Assembly (NCBI GenBank): GCA_028135785.1
Contig: JAOIHS010000001.1
Location: 127,194 to 191,193 of the forward strand
DNA: 64,000 bases
Direction of reading: 5' to 3'
From: SAR86 cluster bacterium
GTDB lineage: Bacteria; Pseudomonadota; Gammaproteobacteria; Magnimaribacterales; AG-339-G14
A program made the translations under genes and the position numbers. Within the stretch, counting starts at the first letter, position 1. Each line of letters opens with the position of its first letter. Of the stretch, positions 1 to 9,647 are shown piece after piece. The notes beneath the pieces are model-generated. The model saw nothing but the letters and a program-made list of their open reading frames with translations. It ran no database searches and had not been told where the DNA came from.

Positions 1-781
1 TTAGAAGAAATACTCCTAGAGCATAAATATCATGAGTTATATCATAGGGATAAAAAGGTTTCGAATCTAAAGGAACTCCATCTTTATCAACATGTTTTTT
101 TATATCTATTCCATCAGGATTATTAGAACCTATTTCATGCAAGGCTAATATATGAAAGAAAACAACTGCGATAATCATTATTGGTAAGAGCACTACATGA
201 AAAGCAAATAATCTAGATAGAGTGATTCCAGAAATTAAATAATCACCTCTTATCCAAGTTGCTAAATCTTCTCCTACCATTGGGATAGAACCGAGCAGAG
301 AAATGATAACTTGAGCAGCCCAAAAAGACATTTGTCCCCAAGGAAGAACATATCCTGTAAATCCTTCTGCACAGAGCAAAACATAAGTAAACCATCCTGC
401 TACCCAAATTAACTCTCTTGGTTTTTGATATGAGCCGTACATCATTCCTCTAAACATATGTAGATAAATTAATGCAAAAAAAGCTGATGCTCCAGCAGCA
501 TGTAGATACCTTAATAGCCATCCATATTCCACATCTCTCATGATATATTCAACTGACGAAAAAGCCTCTTCAGCTGTATTTGTATAATTCATCATCAACC
601 ATAAACCAGTAAGAATTTGCATGGCTAAGACAATAATCATCAGAAATCCAAACAGGTACCAAAAATTTAGGTTAGTTGGGGCTGGATATTTAGATAAGTG
701 TCTTTCTAGTAGATCCGTAACTGGGAATCTACTATCTACCCACCCCATAATACCTATTGATTTTTTTTCATTCGCAGCCAT
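1..781 (-). CDS. petB: cytochrome b of the bc1 complex (3' end outside window)
   Basis: Translating the minus strand from the ATG at 781 gives about 260 residues with no stop before base 1, so the C-terminal part is cut off by the window. This is the di-heme b subunit of ubiquinol:cytochrome c reductase in the inner membrane. Visible marks are the heme histidines at about H94, H108, H195 and H210 in transmembrane helices, and the Qo-site region with [10 protein letters not shown] near residues 143-152. The ATG overlaps the petA stop by one base (TAATG), so the two are translationally coupled. The Rieske gene just upstream and rpsI/rplM beyond it give the usual gammaproteobacterial rplM-rpsI-petAB order; petC (cytochrome c1) would be expected next, beyond base 1. 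Confidence 0.95.
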   Translation of the reverse strand, partial: MAANEKKSIGIMGWVDSRFPVTDLLERHLSKYPAPTNLNFWYLFGFLMIIVLAMQILTGLWLMMNYTNTAEEAFSSVEYIMRDVEYGWLLRYLHAAGASAFFALIYLHMFRGMMYGSYQKPRELIWVAGWFTYVLLCAEGFTGYVLPWGQMSFWAAQVIISLLGSIPMVGEDLATWIRGDYLISGITLSRLFAFHVVLLPIMIIAVVFFHILALHEIGSNNPDGIDIKKHVDKDGVPLDSKPFYPYDITHDIYALGVFLL

Positions 782-1377
782 TAAGCAACTCCATCAGATC
801 CGATGATTAAAATATTATCTTTAGCAAAATAATGAGGAGGAACTTCCATATTTGTGGGAGCCGGAACTCCTGCATAAACTCTTCCTAAGAGATCAAATTT
901 AGATCCATGACATGGACAGAAAAATCCTCCTTGCCAATCTGGATCGAAATCGGTTGAACCAGCATTAGGATAGTATTTAGGTGAACAGCCTAGATGAGTG
1001 CAAACACCAGTGATTATCGCTAATCCCTCTTTTCTGGATCTAATTTCATTTTTTGCATACTCAGGTTGAGCTGGAGACTCCATTTCTGGATCAGCTAATC
1101 TATCTAAATTTTGAGAAATTAACTTTACCGCACTTGATTCCAACTTCACAACAAAAACTGGTTTACCTCTCCACTCCACAATCATCATTTCACCTGGATT
1201 GATTGAGGAAATATCAACTTGAACCGGGGCTCCTGCTGCTTCAGCTCTTGCGCTAGGTTTAAAAGCACTTAAGAAAGGTATGGCAACAAAAAAAGCGCCT
1301 ATTGCACCTAAAAATCCAGTGAAATTTGTTAGAAATTTTCTTCTACCGGGATTAGGAGGAGAGGAAGGCTGAACCAT
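781..1377 (-). CDS. petA: ubiquinol-cytochrome c reductase, Rieske iron-sulfur subunit
   Basis: A 198-residue Rieske protein that passes electrons from ubiquinol to cytochrome c1 at the periplasmic face. The N-terminus carries a twin-arginine motif (GRRKFL, residues 11-16) followed by one hydrophobic anchor helix to about residue 38, as in Tat-exported, membrane-anchored Rieske proteins. The [2Fe-2S] cluster boxes are CTHLGC at 126-131 (ligands C126 and H128) and CPCHGS at 154-159 (ligands C154 and H157); C131 and C156 would form the stabilising disulfide. It lies 6 bases after rpsI and overlaps petB by one base, so the ribosomal and bc1 genes probably share a transcript. Confidence 0.97.
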   Translation of the reverse strand: MVQPSSPPNPGRRKFLTNFTGFLGAIGAFFVAIPFLSAFKPSARAEAAGAPVQVDISSINPGEMMIVEWRGKPVFVVKLESSAVKLISQNLDRLADPEMESPAQPEYAKNEIRSRKEGLAIITGVCTHLGCSPKYYPNAGSTDFDPDWQGGFFCPCHGSKFDLLGRVYAGVPAPTNMEVPPHYFAKDNILIIGSDGVA

Positions 1378-1383
1378 AAATTA

Positions 1384-1776
1384 TTATCTTTTACTAAATT
1401 GTTTTGATTTTCTCGCTTTAACTAAACCAACTTTCTTTCTTTCGACTTTTCTTGAATCTCTGGTCAAATAACCTGCTGTTTTAAGTGAAGGTCTATTTTC
1501 TGAATCATATTTTTCTAGAGCTCTAGATATTCCGTGTCTAATGGCTCCTGCTTGTCCGAAAGAACCTCCACCTGAAACTTTAATGTTGACGTCAAATTTA
1601 TTTTCCATTTCTAATAGAACAAAGGGTTGATTTACCAGAATCTTAGCAACTTCTCTTCCGAAGTAGTCTTCTAAAGGTAGATCATTTACTAATATGTTAC
1701 CTTTACCTTTGGATAAATATACTCTTGCAGTAGATGTTTTTCTTCTTCCAGTTGCGTATGTGTAATCTATTGACAT
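1384..1776 (-). CDS. rpsI: 30S ribosomal protein S9
   Basis: 130 residues, the normal length for S9. It has the conserved [16 protein letters not shown] segment in the middle and the basic C-terminal tail ending KQFSKR, which in this family reaches the P-site tRNA anticodon loop. It sits 2 bases after rplM, the near-universal L13-S9 pair, and 6 bases before petA. Confidence 0.98.
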   Translation of the reverse strand: MSIDYTYATGRRKTSTARVYLSKGKGNILVNDLPLEDYFGREVAKILVNQPFVLLEMENKFDVNIKVSGGGSFGQAGAIRHGISRALEKYDSENRPSLKTAGYLTRDSRKVERKKVGLVKARKSKQFSKR

Positions 1777-1778
1777 AT

Positions 1779-2207
1779 TTATGATTCCAATTTGAGTGGG
1801 TTTTGGCCTTGATGAGGATGATCGTCACCTTTATAAACTTTTAATTTATTGATTATATCATTAGCTAGCTTATTTTTAGGCAGCATTCCCTTGATAGAAT
1901 TAATGATAATTTCTTCAGGAGCATTCTGAATTAAATCAGAAAAGATAGTTGATTTAAGTCCTCCTGGATATCCTGAATGCTTGTAGTATGTTTTTTGAGT
2001 TTCTTTATTGCCTGTTACTTTAATTTTTTCAGCATTAATAATGACAACATAATCACCCAAGTTTGAATGAGGGGTATATTGAGGCTTGTTTTTTCCCATT
2101 AAAATTGTAGAAACTTTAGCAGAAAGTCTTCCTAAAGTTTGACCTGAAGCATCTACTAAATGCCATTTTTCCTCTATATCGCTTATTTTATAACTCTTAG
2201 TTCTCAT
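1779..2207 (-). CDS. rplM: 50S ribosomal protein L13
   Basis: 142 residues, the same length as the Escherichia coli protein, starting with the typical N-terminus (MRTKSY) and containing the [16 protein letters not shown] and MLPKNKL segments of the family. First gene of the rplM-rpsI-petA-petB run; a purine-rich stretch (AAGGAA, minus strand, about 2226-2221) precedes the ATG at rather long spacing. A candidate promoter lies directly upstream in the divergent gap shared with the protease gene. Confidence 0.98.
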   Translation of the reverse strand: MRTKSYKISDIEEKWHLVDASGQTLGRLSAKVSTILMGKNKPQYTPHSNLGDYVVIINAEKIKVTGNKETQKTYYKHSGYPGGLKSTIFSDLIQNAPEEIIINSIKGMLPKNKLANDIINKLKVYKGDDHPHQGQNPLKLES

Positions 2208-2238
2208 ATTTTTTTAATTAGTTCCTTTGAAGGCGTGA

Positions 2239-2268
2239 ATATTAACCTAGTGAGGTTATAATTTCCAA
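2239..2268 (-). promoter_or_regulatory. candidate sigma-70 promoter for rplM-rpsI-petAB
   Basis: On the minus strand a TTGGAA hexamer (2268-2263) is followed after 18 bases by TAATAT (2244-2239), which would start the transcript near 2232, about 25 bases before the rplM ATG. The opposite strand carries a TATAAT at 2257-2262 that could serve the divergent protease gene, and the 14-base imperfect palindrome at 2244-2257 (AACCT/AGGTT arms) lies between the two. Pattern match only. Confidence 0.45.
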
Positions 2269-2273
2269 TTCAT

Positions 2274-3023
2274 ATGAATAAAAATTTAATTAAGACTACT
2301 TCATTCTGGATAACTTTAGGAATTCTTTCAGGAGTTTTGTTTTTAAACCTAAGTTTTAGTAAAAGCTTGCCTGATATTTTAGAATCAACCTCTCCTTCTG
2401 TAGTAAATATTTGGAGTATTAAAAAATGGAAAGCTTGGCAAGAAAAATCAAGTATTCTTGGGATGAAAAGATGGAGACAAGTTATTAAAACAGGTTTTGT
2501 ACCAAATGGTTCGGGAGTTATAGTCTCTAAAGACGGAATGATAATTACTAACTTTCATGTAATTAATGATGCCTTCAAAAATAATCAAAAATTAGTTGTA
2601 GAGTTTAGTAATGGTAATACTTCAGAAGCTTTGATTATTGGTTTTGATCTGGATGCCGATGTTGCTGTAATAAAAATTATTAGTGACGAAATATTTTTTC
2701 CAATAAAAATAAGAAAAAATATTGATAATTTAAGAGTTGGAGAGACAGTTATTGCGGTTGGAAATCCACAAGGCTTAGGTCAATCTTTTAGTATTGGAAT
2801 TGTAAGTGCGATAAACAGACAATTTAAAAATAAAAATGGTTCTTTTATCCAAACAGATGCGTCTATTAATCCAGGTAATTCTGGAGGCGCACTAATTGAT
2901 AAAAAAGGAAGGCTTGTCGGTATTACTAATTTTATAGAGAGCACATCAGGTGGGAGTCAAGGACTAAATTTTGCTATACCTATAGATGTAGTAATGGAAA
3001 GCTTTGAATTAATATCTAATTAG
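2274..3023 (+). CDS. DegS/HtrA-type serine protease lacking a PDZ domain
   Basis: 249 residues. An N-terminal hydrophobic anchor (about 11-28) is followed by a trypsin-like protease domain with the full triad: H95 in TNFHV, D129 in DADVAVIKI and S203 in GNSGGAL. DegS/AlgW proteases are normally about 350 residues because a PDZ domain follows; here the protein stops right after the protease fold (LNFAIPIDVV near 231-240), so the regulatory PDZ is absent. Position next to hisD and rplM matches algW/degS in Pseudomonas, which favours an inner-membrane, periplasm-facing sigma-E-type stress protease. Without PDZ it cannot sense porin C-termini in the known way. Its 3' end overlaps the convergent hisD by 8 bases. 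Confidence 0.88.
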   Translation: MNKNLIKTTSFWITLGILSGVLFLNLSFSKSLPDILESTSPSVVNIWSIKKWKAWQEKSSILGMKRWRQVIKTGFVPNGSGVIVSKDGMIITNFHVINDAFKNNQKLVVEFSNGNTSEALIIGFDLDADVAVIKIISDEIFFPIKIRKNIDNLRVGETVIAVGNPQGLGQSFSIGIVSAINRQFKNKNGSFIQTDASINPGNSGGALIDKKGRLVGITNFIESTSGGSQGLNFAIPIDVVMESFELISN

Positions 3024-4335
3024 AATTACTTTTCTTTAATCTTAATTCTAATGCTTTCGCGTGAGCAGAGAGCCCTTCTAGATTTGCTATATCAATAGAA
3101 TTAGAGATTACTTTCTGAAGTTCTTCGGAATCAAAATTTTCAGAAATCTTTGTAAAAGAAGAAGTTGTAAAAAAATCTCTTATACTAACTTGAGAACTAA
3201 ATCTGCTAGCTCCGCTTGTGGGAATTACGTGACTAGGTCCTGCGCAATAATCTCCTAAAACAGCTGTATTAGATGCTCCAACAAAAATTGCTCCAGCAGA
3301 AAAATTTTCTAGAACTATTTCGCTTGCGTTATCTAGAATAATTTGAAGATGCTCAGGATGAATCAAATTACATACTTCTTTTGCTTGACTTAAATCTCTA
3401 GCTTCTATGAGATAAGAGTATTTTTTAAAAGATTCTAAAACTATTTCTGATCTATCAATATTTTCTAGCTGAGCCTTCAAGGCATCTAAAACATTATTCT
3501 TAACATCAGGACCAATAGAGACTAAAAAACAGGCTGAATTTACTCCATGTTCAGCTTGAGCTAAAAGATCTGCAGCAACAAATTCTGGATTAGCTGATTG
3601 ATCAGCGATAATCATAACTTCTGATGGACCTGTAAGAGAATCTATACCAACTAAGCCATAAACCTGTCTTTTAGCCTCAGCAACGTATTGATTGCCAGGA
3701 CCAAATATCTTATCTACCTTTTTTATTGATTCGGTACCAAAAGCCATTGCTCCAATTGATTGAGCCCCTCCGATACTAATTGCTTCTGAAACACCGCCTA
3801 TATGAGCTGTAGCAAGCATTAATTTTGTTAACTCAGCATTACATGGTGGGAAAGCTAAAATTATTTCTTTTACGCCCGCTAAACTTGCCAGAACAGCCGT
3901 CATCAAAATCGAAGAAGGATAAATTGCTGTTCCCCCAGGAGCATATAAGCCTACTCTTTTTATAGGTCTAACAATTTGCCCAAATGAGCTAAATGCTTCA
4001 TCTTCATAACTCCAGCTTTCTAAAGGGATTTTTGAATGAAAATTTAAAATACGTTCTTTTAGAAATTCTAAATTTACTATTATTTCTTTATCTAAGGAAT
4101 CATAAGCATCTTTGAAATTATCTTTACTGAAAGTTAAGTCATCTATTGAATTACAGTCATAATTATCAAACTTTTTAGAAAAAGAAATTAAAGCATCATC
4201 TTTTCTTAGTTTAATTTCTTTCAGAATCAAACTTACAGAATTTCTCACTTCCTCAAGAGAAATTAAAGTACTTGTTTGATCAAAATTTTTTACAAAATCT
4301 TCAAAAGAATTATCTTTAAAAAAAAGATTTTTCAT
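3016..4335 (-). CDS. hisD: histidinol dehydrogenase
   Basis: 439 residues, normal for the family. It oxidises histidinol to histidine in two NAD-dependent steps with a zinc ion. Family segments are visible: GLYAPGGTAIYPSS, the GPGNQYVAEAKR stretch, TGPSEVMIIAD, the AQAEHG zinc-site region, and GPSHVIPTSG. It overlaps hisG by 4 bases (ATGA), so the two are coupled, as in the Pseudomonas murA-hisG-hisD-hisC order; hisC is absent here and the protease gene follows instead. Confidence 0.97.
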   Translation of the reverse strand: MKNLFFKDNSFEDFVKNFDQTSTLISLEEVRNSVSLILKEIKLRKDDALISFSKKFDNYDCNSIDDLTFSKDNFKDAYDSLDKEIIVNLEFLKERILNFHSKIPLESWSYEDEAFSSFGQIVRPIKRVGLYAPGGTAIYPSSILMTAVLASLAGVKEIILAFPPCNAELTKLMLATAHIGGVSEAISIGGAQSIGAMAFGTESIKKVDKIFGPGNQYVAEAKRQVYGLVGIDSLTGPSEVMIIADQSANPEFVAADLLAQAEHGVNSACFLVSIGPDVKNNVLDALKAQLENIDRSEIVLESFKKYSYLIEARDLSQAKEVCNLIHPEHLQIILDNASEIVLENFSAGAIFVGASNTAVLGDYCAGPSHVIPTSGASRFSSQVSIRDFFTTSSFTKISENFDSEELQKVISNSIDIANLEGLSAHAKALELRLKKSNSN

Positions 4336-4940
4336 AATTCTGTTTCTAAATGGCTTACCAAATTGCTAATAATTTTATTCTGAGATTTAAAAGAAGATTT
4401 ATTAACAATCAATCGAGAACTTATCTGGGAAATTTCTTCTAATTCTTTTAAACCGTTTTCTTCCAAAGTTTTACCTGTTTGAACTAAATCAACTATGCAA
4501 TCAGACAAACCTAAAATAGGAGCAATTTCAATAGCTCCTTTTAGAATTAATAAATCTATGTCTCTTGATAAGTCTGAAAAATAATCTTTTGCAAAAGAGG
4601 GATATTTTGAAGCAACTTTTAATTTTTTATCTTTGGGAAGATCAGTTGTAAGCGATGCTAAAGACATTCTACAAAGACCTAGTTTTAAATCGAGAACTTC
4701 ATAGTAATTATCATCTAAATTTGTCTCATAAAGAATATCCTTGCCTACTATTCCAATATCTGCGGCTCCATAATTAACGAATTTAGGAATATCCCATGTT
4801 CTTAAAATAGCAACTTTAAAATTTTCATTTGAAGTATCAATAATCAGCTTTCTTGAATCTGAATCAAACTCTATTCCAACTTTCAAAAAAAGTTTTTTTA
4901 TTTCAGGCAATAATCTTCCTTTAGGTAATGCGATTAACAT
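4332..4940 (-). CDS. hisG: ATP phosphoribosyltransferase, short (HisG-S) form
   Basis: 202 residues with the HisG fold segments MLIALPKGRLLPEI at the start and the PRPP-binding region near IVDLVQTGKTLEENGL. It catalyses the first step of histidine synthesis (ATP + PRPP). The length marks the short form, which lacks the C-terminal ACT-like regulatory domain of the 300-residue enzyme and in known cases needs the HisZ partner for activity and feedback control. No hisZ is visible in this window. Three bases separate it from murA upstream. Confidence 0.95.
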   Translation of the reverse strand: MLIALPKGRLLPEIKKLFLKVGIEFDSDSRKLIIDTSNENFKVAILRTWDIPKFVNYGAADIGIVGKDILYETNLDDNYYEVLDLKLGLCRMSLASLTTDLPKDKKLKVASKYPSFAKDYFSDLSRDIDLLILKGAIEIAPILGLSDCIVDLVQTGKTLEENGLKELEEISQISSRLIVNKSSFKSQNKIISNLVSHLETEL

Positions 4941-4943
4941 TTT

Positions 4944-6206
<1,263 letters not shown>

Positions 6207-6220
6207 TTATCTAAGAAGAG

Positions 6221-6814
6221 CTACTCTTCTAACTCCCAATTATCAATAGCAAAATTGATGTCATTATTATTTTCTAAAAGCAATTTATTGAATTGTTTTC
6301 TAAAAATTGAAACCAAATCAATTCCATCGATAATTATTCCTATCACCTTCCAGTCTTTGTTTATTTTTTTCATCTTGTAAATAAAATCAAATTGTTTTCC
6401 TGCTACATCGGCCTTTAATTTGACAATAGCCAAGTCTAATCGTTCGTTGGGATGAATATAAGAATCCACTGTTACATTTGTTTTGTCTATTTCAGTAAGC
6501 GCAGAAGAATAAGAATCAAACAAAGTGTTTTTAAAATTAATAGAAAATTTGGTTCTTTGTTCTTCAGAGGCTAGCGTATAGATTTTTTTCCCAAGCACTC
6601 TTTTTGAAATTTCTTCAGGGGAAATTAGATTACTCATAATATCTTCGAGGCCTAGAAGAAATTTTTGTTTATCTGTTTTTAAAATAATTTTTGAATCTTC
6701 AATATACGAAAAAATTTTTTCATGCTCGCCATTTACAAAATTATCCACCCCCATTTTTCCAAATAAAAAAGAGGGTAGTATAATAAAAGATAAAATGAGT
6801 AATGCTTGGCGCAT
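6221..6814 (-). CDS. mlaC: MlaC-like periplasmic phospholipid-binding protein
   Basis: 197 residues with an N-terminal signal peptide (hydrophobic 3-18). The body fits the MlaC/Ttg2D family: the VLGKKIYTLASEEQRTKF segment, then FDSYSSALTEI, and the late KINKDWKVIGIIIDGIDLV strand-turn characteristic of these lipid carriers. MlaC shuttles phospholipids between the outer-membrane MlaA complex and the inner-membrane MlaFEDB ABC transporter. Here mlaF, mlaE, mlaD, mlaB and ibaG, which normally lie between kdsD and murA, are all absent, leaving mlaC alone next to murA (14 bases). The function is inferred from fold and location. Confidence 0.85.
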   Translation of the reverse strand: MRQALLILSFIILPSFLFGKMGVDNFVNGEHEKIFSYIEDSKIILKTDKQKFLLGLEDIMSNLISPEEISKRVLGKKIYTLASEEQRTKFSINFKNTLFDSYSSALTEIDKTNVTVDSYIHPNERLDLAIVKLKADVAGKQFDFIYKMKKINKDWKVIGIIIDGIDLVSIFRKQFNKLLLENNNDINFAIDNWELEE

Positions 6815-6831
6815 AGAAAAAATATATAAAT

Positions 6832-6859
6832 TTGTGTCAATTGTACATAAGTCTACTAT
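6832..6859 (+). promoter_or_regulatory. candidate promoter for kdsD-lptC-lptB
   Basis: TTGTGT (6832-6837) and TACTAT (6854-6859) are 16 bases apart, upstream of the ATG at 6880; an alternative -10, TATAAG at 6857-6862, gives a 19-base spacer. This is the divergent gap between mlaC and kdsD. Weak to moderate match and no further support. Confidence 0.35.
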
Positions 6860-6879
6860 AAGATCATTGATTGTTAGTT

Positions 6880-7863
6880 ATGAATAAAAATATTGAAAGG
6901 CCAAATTTTTTTGCTTCAGCAAGAAATACATTTAAAGAGGAGATAAATTCGCTATCAAGCTTATCTAAAACGCTAGATAAAAATAAATTTAATGAAATTT
7001 GTAACGAGATAATTAAATGTAAGGGTAATTTAGTTTTAATGGGTATTGGTAAATCAGGAAATATTGCAGCTAAAGTATCTTCTACCTTATCAAGTACTGG
7101 TTCTCCCTCATTTTATTTGAGTGCAGCTGAAGCAAGTCATGGAGATCTAGGCAGTTTAAAAAAGAGAGACTTACTAGTGGTTTTATCTTTTTCTGGAGAA
7201 ACTGAAGAAGTTTTAAAAATATTTAATTCTTGCAAAAATAAAGTAAACAAAATTATATCTATCACTGGAAATAAAAACTCTACTATTGCGAGAGAGGCCG
7301 ATCATCATCTTCTTGTGGATATAAAAAAAGAAGCTTGCCCTCTTAATCTAGCGCCGACAACGAGCTCTACAGCTATGTTGTTAGTTGGGGATGCTATTGC
7401 AATTGCTCTTCTAGAAGCTAAAAAATTTACGAAAGAAGACTTTGCTCTTAATCATCCTGGTGGAAAGCTTGGAAAAAGCCTTTTAAAAGTAAAAGACTTA
7501 ATGATCAAAAAAAGCTCCTCACCAATAGTCCATGAAAAATCAAAACTTAAAGAAGTTATATATGAAATATCTATGAAAGGATTAGGACTGACTTTAATAG
7601 AGAACAATAAAAATAAGGTTTGTGGCATTTTTACGGATGGAGATCTAAGAAGAGCTTTAAATTTAGACTTAGATATAAAAAAAGTAGAAATAAAAGAAAT
7701 CATGACGAAAAAATATTGTTTCATTGATCAAGACTCTTCAGTCAAAAACGCAGTTCTTAAAATGGAGAAAAATAAAATTTATGCTCTTGTAGTGAAGAAT
7801 AATAAAAAAGAAATTACAGGCATACTGAGAATGCATGACGTTATAGAAGCTAAAATTATTTAA
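6880..7863 (+). CDS. kdsD: D-arabinose 5-phosphate isomerase
   Basis: 327 residues from the ATG at 6880; an in-frame TTG at 6871 would add three residues and is less likely. It converts ribulose 5-phosphate to arabinose 5-phosphate for the lipopolysaccharide sugar KDO. A SIS domain (about 40-170) shows GIGKSGNIAAKV, the SAAEASHGDLG active-site stretch and the SFSGETEEVL loop, and two CBS domains follow (about 205-325). Neighbours lptC and lptB agree with the usual kdsD-kdsC-lptC-lptA-lptB cluster, but kdsC is missing. The stop overlaps the lptC start by one base. Confidence 0.96.
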   Translation: MNKNIERPNFFASARNTFKEEINSLSSLSKTLDKNKFNEICNEIIKCKGNLVLMGIGKSGNIAAKVSSTLSSTGSPSFYLSAAEASHGDLGSLKKRDLLVVLSFSGETEEVLKIFNSCKNKVNKIISITGNKNSTIAREADHHLLVDIKKEACPLNLAPTTSSTAMLLVGDAIAIALLEAKKFTKEDFALNHPGGKLGKSLLKVKDLMIKKSSSPIVHEKSKLKEVIYEISMKGLGLTLIENNKNKVCGIFTDGDLRRALNLDLDIKKVEIKEIMTKKYCFIDQDSSVKNAVLKMEKNKIYALVVKNNKKEITGILRMHDVIEAKII

Positions 7864-8408
7864 TGTCTAAACAAATTTCTATTTATTTAATTTTACTTTT
7901 AACTTTAGCTGCAATTTCATTTTTTTTAACTTCTAATATTATTGATCAAGAAGTTTCATCGCAAGATAATTTAGATTTAGAAATATTCCAAGCTAAAGAC
8001 ATCAATTTAAATCTAAATTTTTTTGAGTCTAACCTCAAAATGAATTTAAAAAGCTCTATGTTGAATGGCTTAGCTAACTCTAGTACTTTAAAAGTTTATA
8101 AGCCTAAAATCTATATTACTGATTCTGAAATAAATGTTGAAATTTATTCTGATAGTGCAGAACTTAACTACAAGAGCAATGAATTTATAATTCCGGATAG
8201 CTTGAGTTTTAAAGGCGAGTATCAAGAAAGAGAATTTTATGGAAATGCAGATAAATTGATAATAGATTTTTCTAAAAATACTTTTTATCTTTCAGAAAAT
8301 TTTATTGTGACATTCGATGGAAGAGAATATTCTGGAAAAAATATCTTTTTAGATTTAAACAAAAAAACCTTAATTAATAGTGAAAAAATAAATATAAAAG
8401 ATCTATAA
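7863..8408 (+). CDS. lptC: LPS export protein LptC-like
   Basis: 181 residues with one N-terminal membrane anchor (about 7-25) and a beta-strand-rich periplasmic part, as expected for LptC, which hands lipopolysaccharide from LptB2FG to the LptA bridge. Identification rests on length, topology and position between kdsD and lptB; sequence conservation in this family is low. The late segment (FIVTFDGREYSGKNIFLDL) resembles the repeated strand pattern shared by LptA and LptC. No separate lptA gene follows; lptB starts immediately after the stop. Confidence 0.82.
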   Translation: MSKQISIYLILLLTLAAISFFLTSNIIDQEVSSQDNLDLEIFQAKDINLNLNFFESNLKMNLKSSMLNGLANSSTLKVYKPKIYITDSEINVEIYSDSAELNYKSNEFIIPDSLSFKGEYQEREFYGNADKLIIDFSKNTFYLSENFIVTFDGREYSGKNIFLDLNKKTLINSEKINIKDL

Positions 8409-9119
8409 ATGAATTTAAAAACGATAAATTTAAAAAAGAAGTATGGCCAAAAAACCATATTAAAAGGGATCAATGCAAATATAAACATGAATTCTATAAC
8501 AGGTTTGCTTGGGCCTAATGGTGCTGGCAAAACTACTTTTTTTTATATTTTAGCTGGCCTTTTAAATCCATCAAATGGAGATATTTTTATTGATGATGAG
8601 TTAATCACTCATAAAACAATAAGAGAAAGATCCCGATCAGGTTTAGTTTATCTTCCGCAGGAACCTTCAATCTTTAGAGAGTTATCAGTTTATCAGAATA
8701 TAAAATCTGCTTTAGAAATGCAAAATCTTGAAAAAAGTAATTTAAAAATAAAGATTGATGAAATATTAAAAGAATTTGATATTACTCATTTAGCAAAACA
8801 GAAAGGCAAGTCACTTTCTGGAGGGCAAAGAAGAAGAGTTGAAATTGCTAGATCCATTGCATTAAATCCAAAATTTATTATGCTCGATGAGCCCTTTGCG
8901 GGAATAGATCCAATAGCAATTCAAGACTTAAAAATTCTAATTAATAAATTATCTATTCAAGGTCTTGGAATCCTAATTAGCGATCACAATGTAAAAGCTA
9001 CCATGGATATATGCGAAGAAATATTTATTATTAACGAAGGAAGAATTATTTCTAGTGGGAGCCCAGACGAAGTATCAAAAAATGATGTTGTTAAAAAAGT
9101 TTACCTTGGTGATTCTTAA
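8409..9119 (+). CDS. lptB: LPS export ABC transporter ATPase
   Basis: 236 residues, close to E. coli LptB (241). Walker A GPNGAGKT at 35-42, the signature LSGGQ at 136-140 and Walker B ending D160-E161 are all intact. It powers LPS extraction from the inner membrane with LptF and LptG, which are encoded at 50265-52453. The start directly abuts the lptC stop. rpoN, the usual next gene, is absent; the convergent mreD follows after 21 bases. Confidence 0.97.
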   Translation: MNLKTINLKKKYGQKTILKGINANINMNSITGLLGPNGAGKTTFFYILAGLLNPSNGDIFIDDELITHKTIRERSRSGLVYLPQEPSIFRELSVYQNIKSALEMQNLEKSNLKIKIDEILKEFDITHLAKQKGKSLSGGQRRRVEIARSIALNPKFIMLDEPFAGIDPIAIQDLKILINKLSIQGLGILISDHNVKATMDICEEIFIINEGRIISSGSPDEVSKNDVVKKVYLGDS

Positions 9120-9140
9120 TAGAATTTAATAATTTTCATA

Positions 9141-9647
9141 TCATTTACCATAAGTAAATTTTATTCTAAGAAATCTAAGCAAACCAAAAATGACTGGCCA
9201 TACTAAAGCCGAAACAATAGTCACAACAAATAATTCATAAAGAATATTAATATTTAGTTCTGAAAAAAAAATTAATAAAGTAATTTGATACAGCAAAACT
9301 AAGAAAGCAACAAATATTGATTGTTGAATTGTATACAGAGCCCTAAGACGATGAAAATATCTCTGCGTTACAAATGATACTAATAAAAATAAAAAAACAT
9401 GACTTCCTAAATATATTTCTTGAGCTATGTCTAGAGTAAAACCTGCCAGTAAAGCCCATAAAAGTCCAACGCTTCTTGGAAGAGCCATATTCCAATATAT
9501 AAGAACCATGAGGCTAATCGGAAGAGAAACATAAAAGCTTAAGATATTAGAAATAAAAATTTCAAGAAAAGATGCCAAAACCATAGATGATCCAATAAAA
9601 AAATATATTGAGATAAAGTTATTTTTTTTATCGAGATATTCTGTCAT
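9141..9647 (-). CDS. mreD: rod shape-determining membrane protein MreD
   Basis: 168 residues, almost entirely hydrophobic with about five transmembrane segments, matching MreD, an inner-membrane partner of the elongasome. The WALLAGFTLDIAQEIYLGSHVFLFLL stretch (around residues 63-88) is typical of the family. It overlaps mreC by 4 bases and closes the mreBCD operon. Confidence 0.92.
   Translation of the reverse strand: MTEYLDKKNNFISIYFFIGSSMVLASFLEIFISNILSFYVSLPISLMVLIYWNMALPRSVGLLWALLAGFTLDIAQEIYLGSHVFLFLLVSFVTQRYFHRLRALYTIQQSIFVAFLVLLYQITLLIFFSELNINILYELFVVTIVSALVWPVIFGLLRFLRIKFTYGK

Noticed and set aside
6835-6840. Perfect TTGACA on the minus strand upstream of mlaC
   Set aside because: A -10 at the right distance would fall on the mlaC start codon, so it cannot serve as its promoter; probably chance in AT-rich DNA.
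9143-9159. Inverted repeat ATTTAC/GTAAAT after lptB as terminator
   Set aside because: Only 6 bp, AT-rich, and it lies within the end of mreD; too weak to call.
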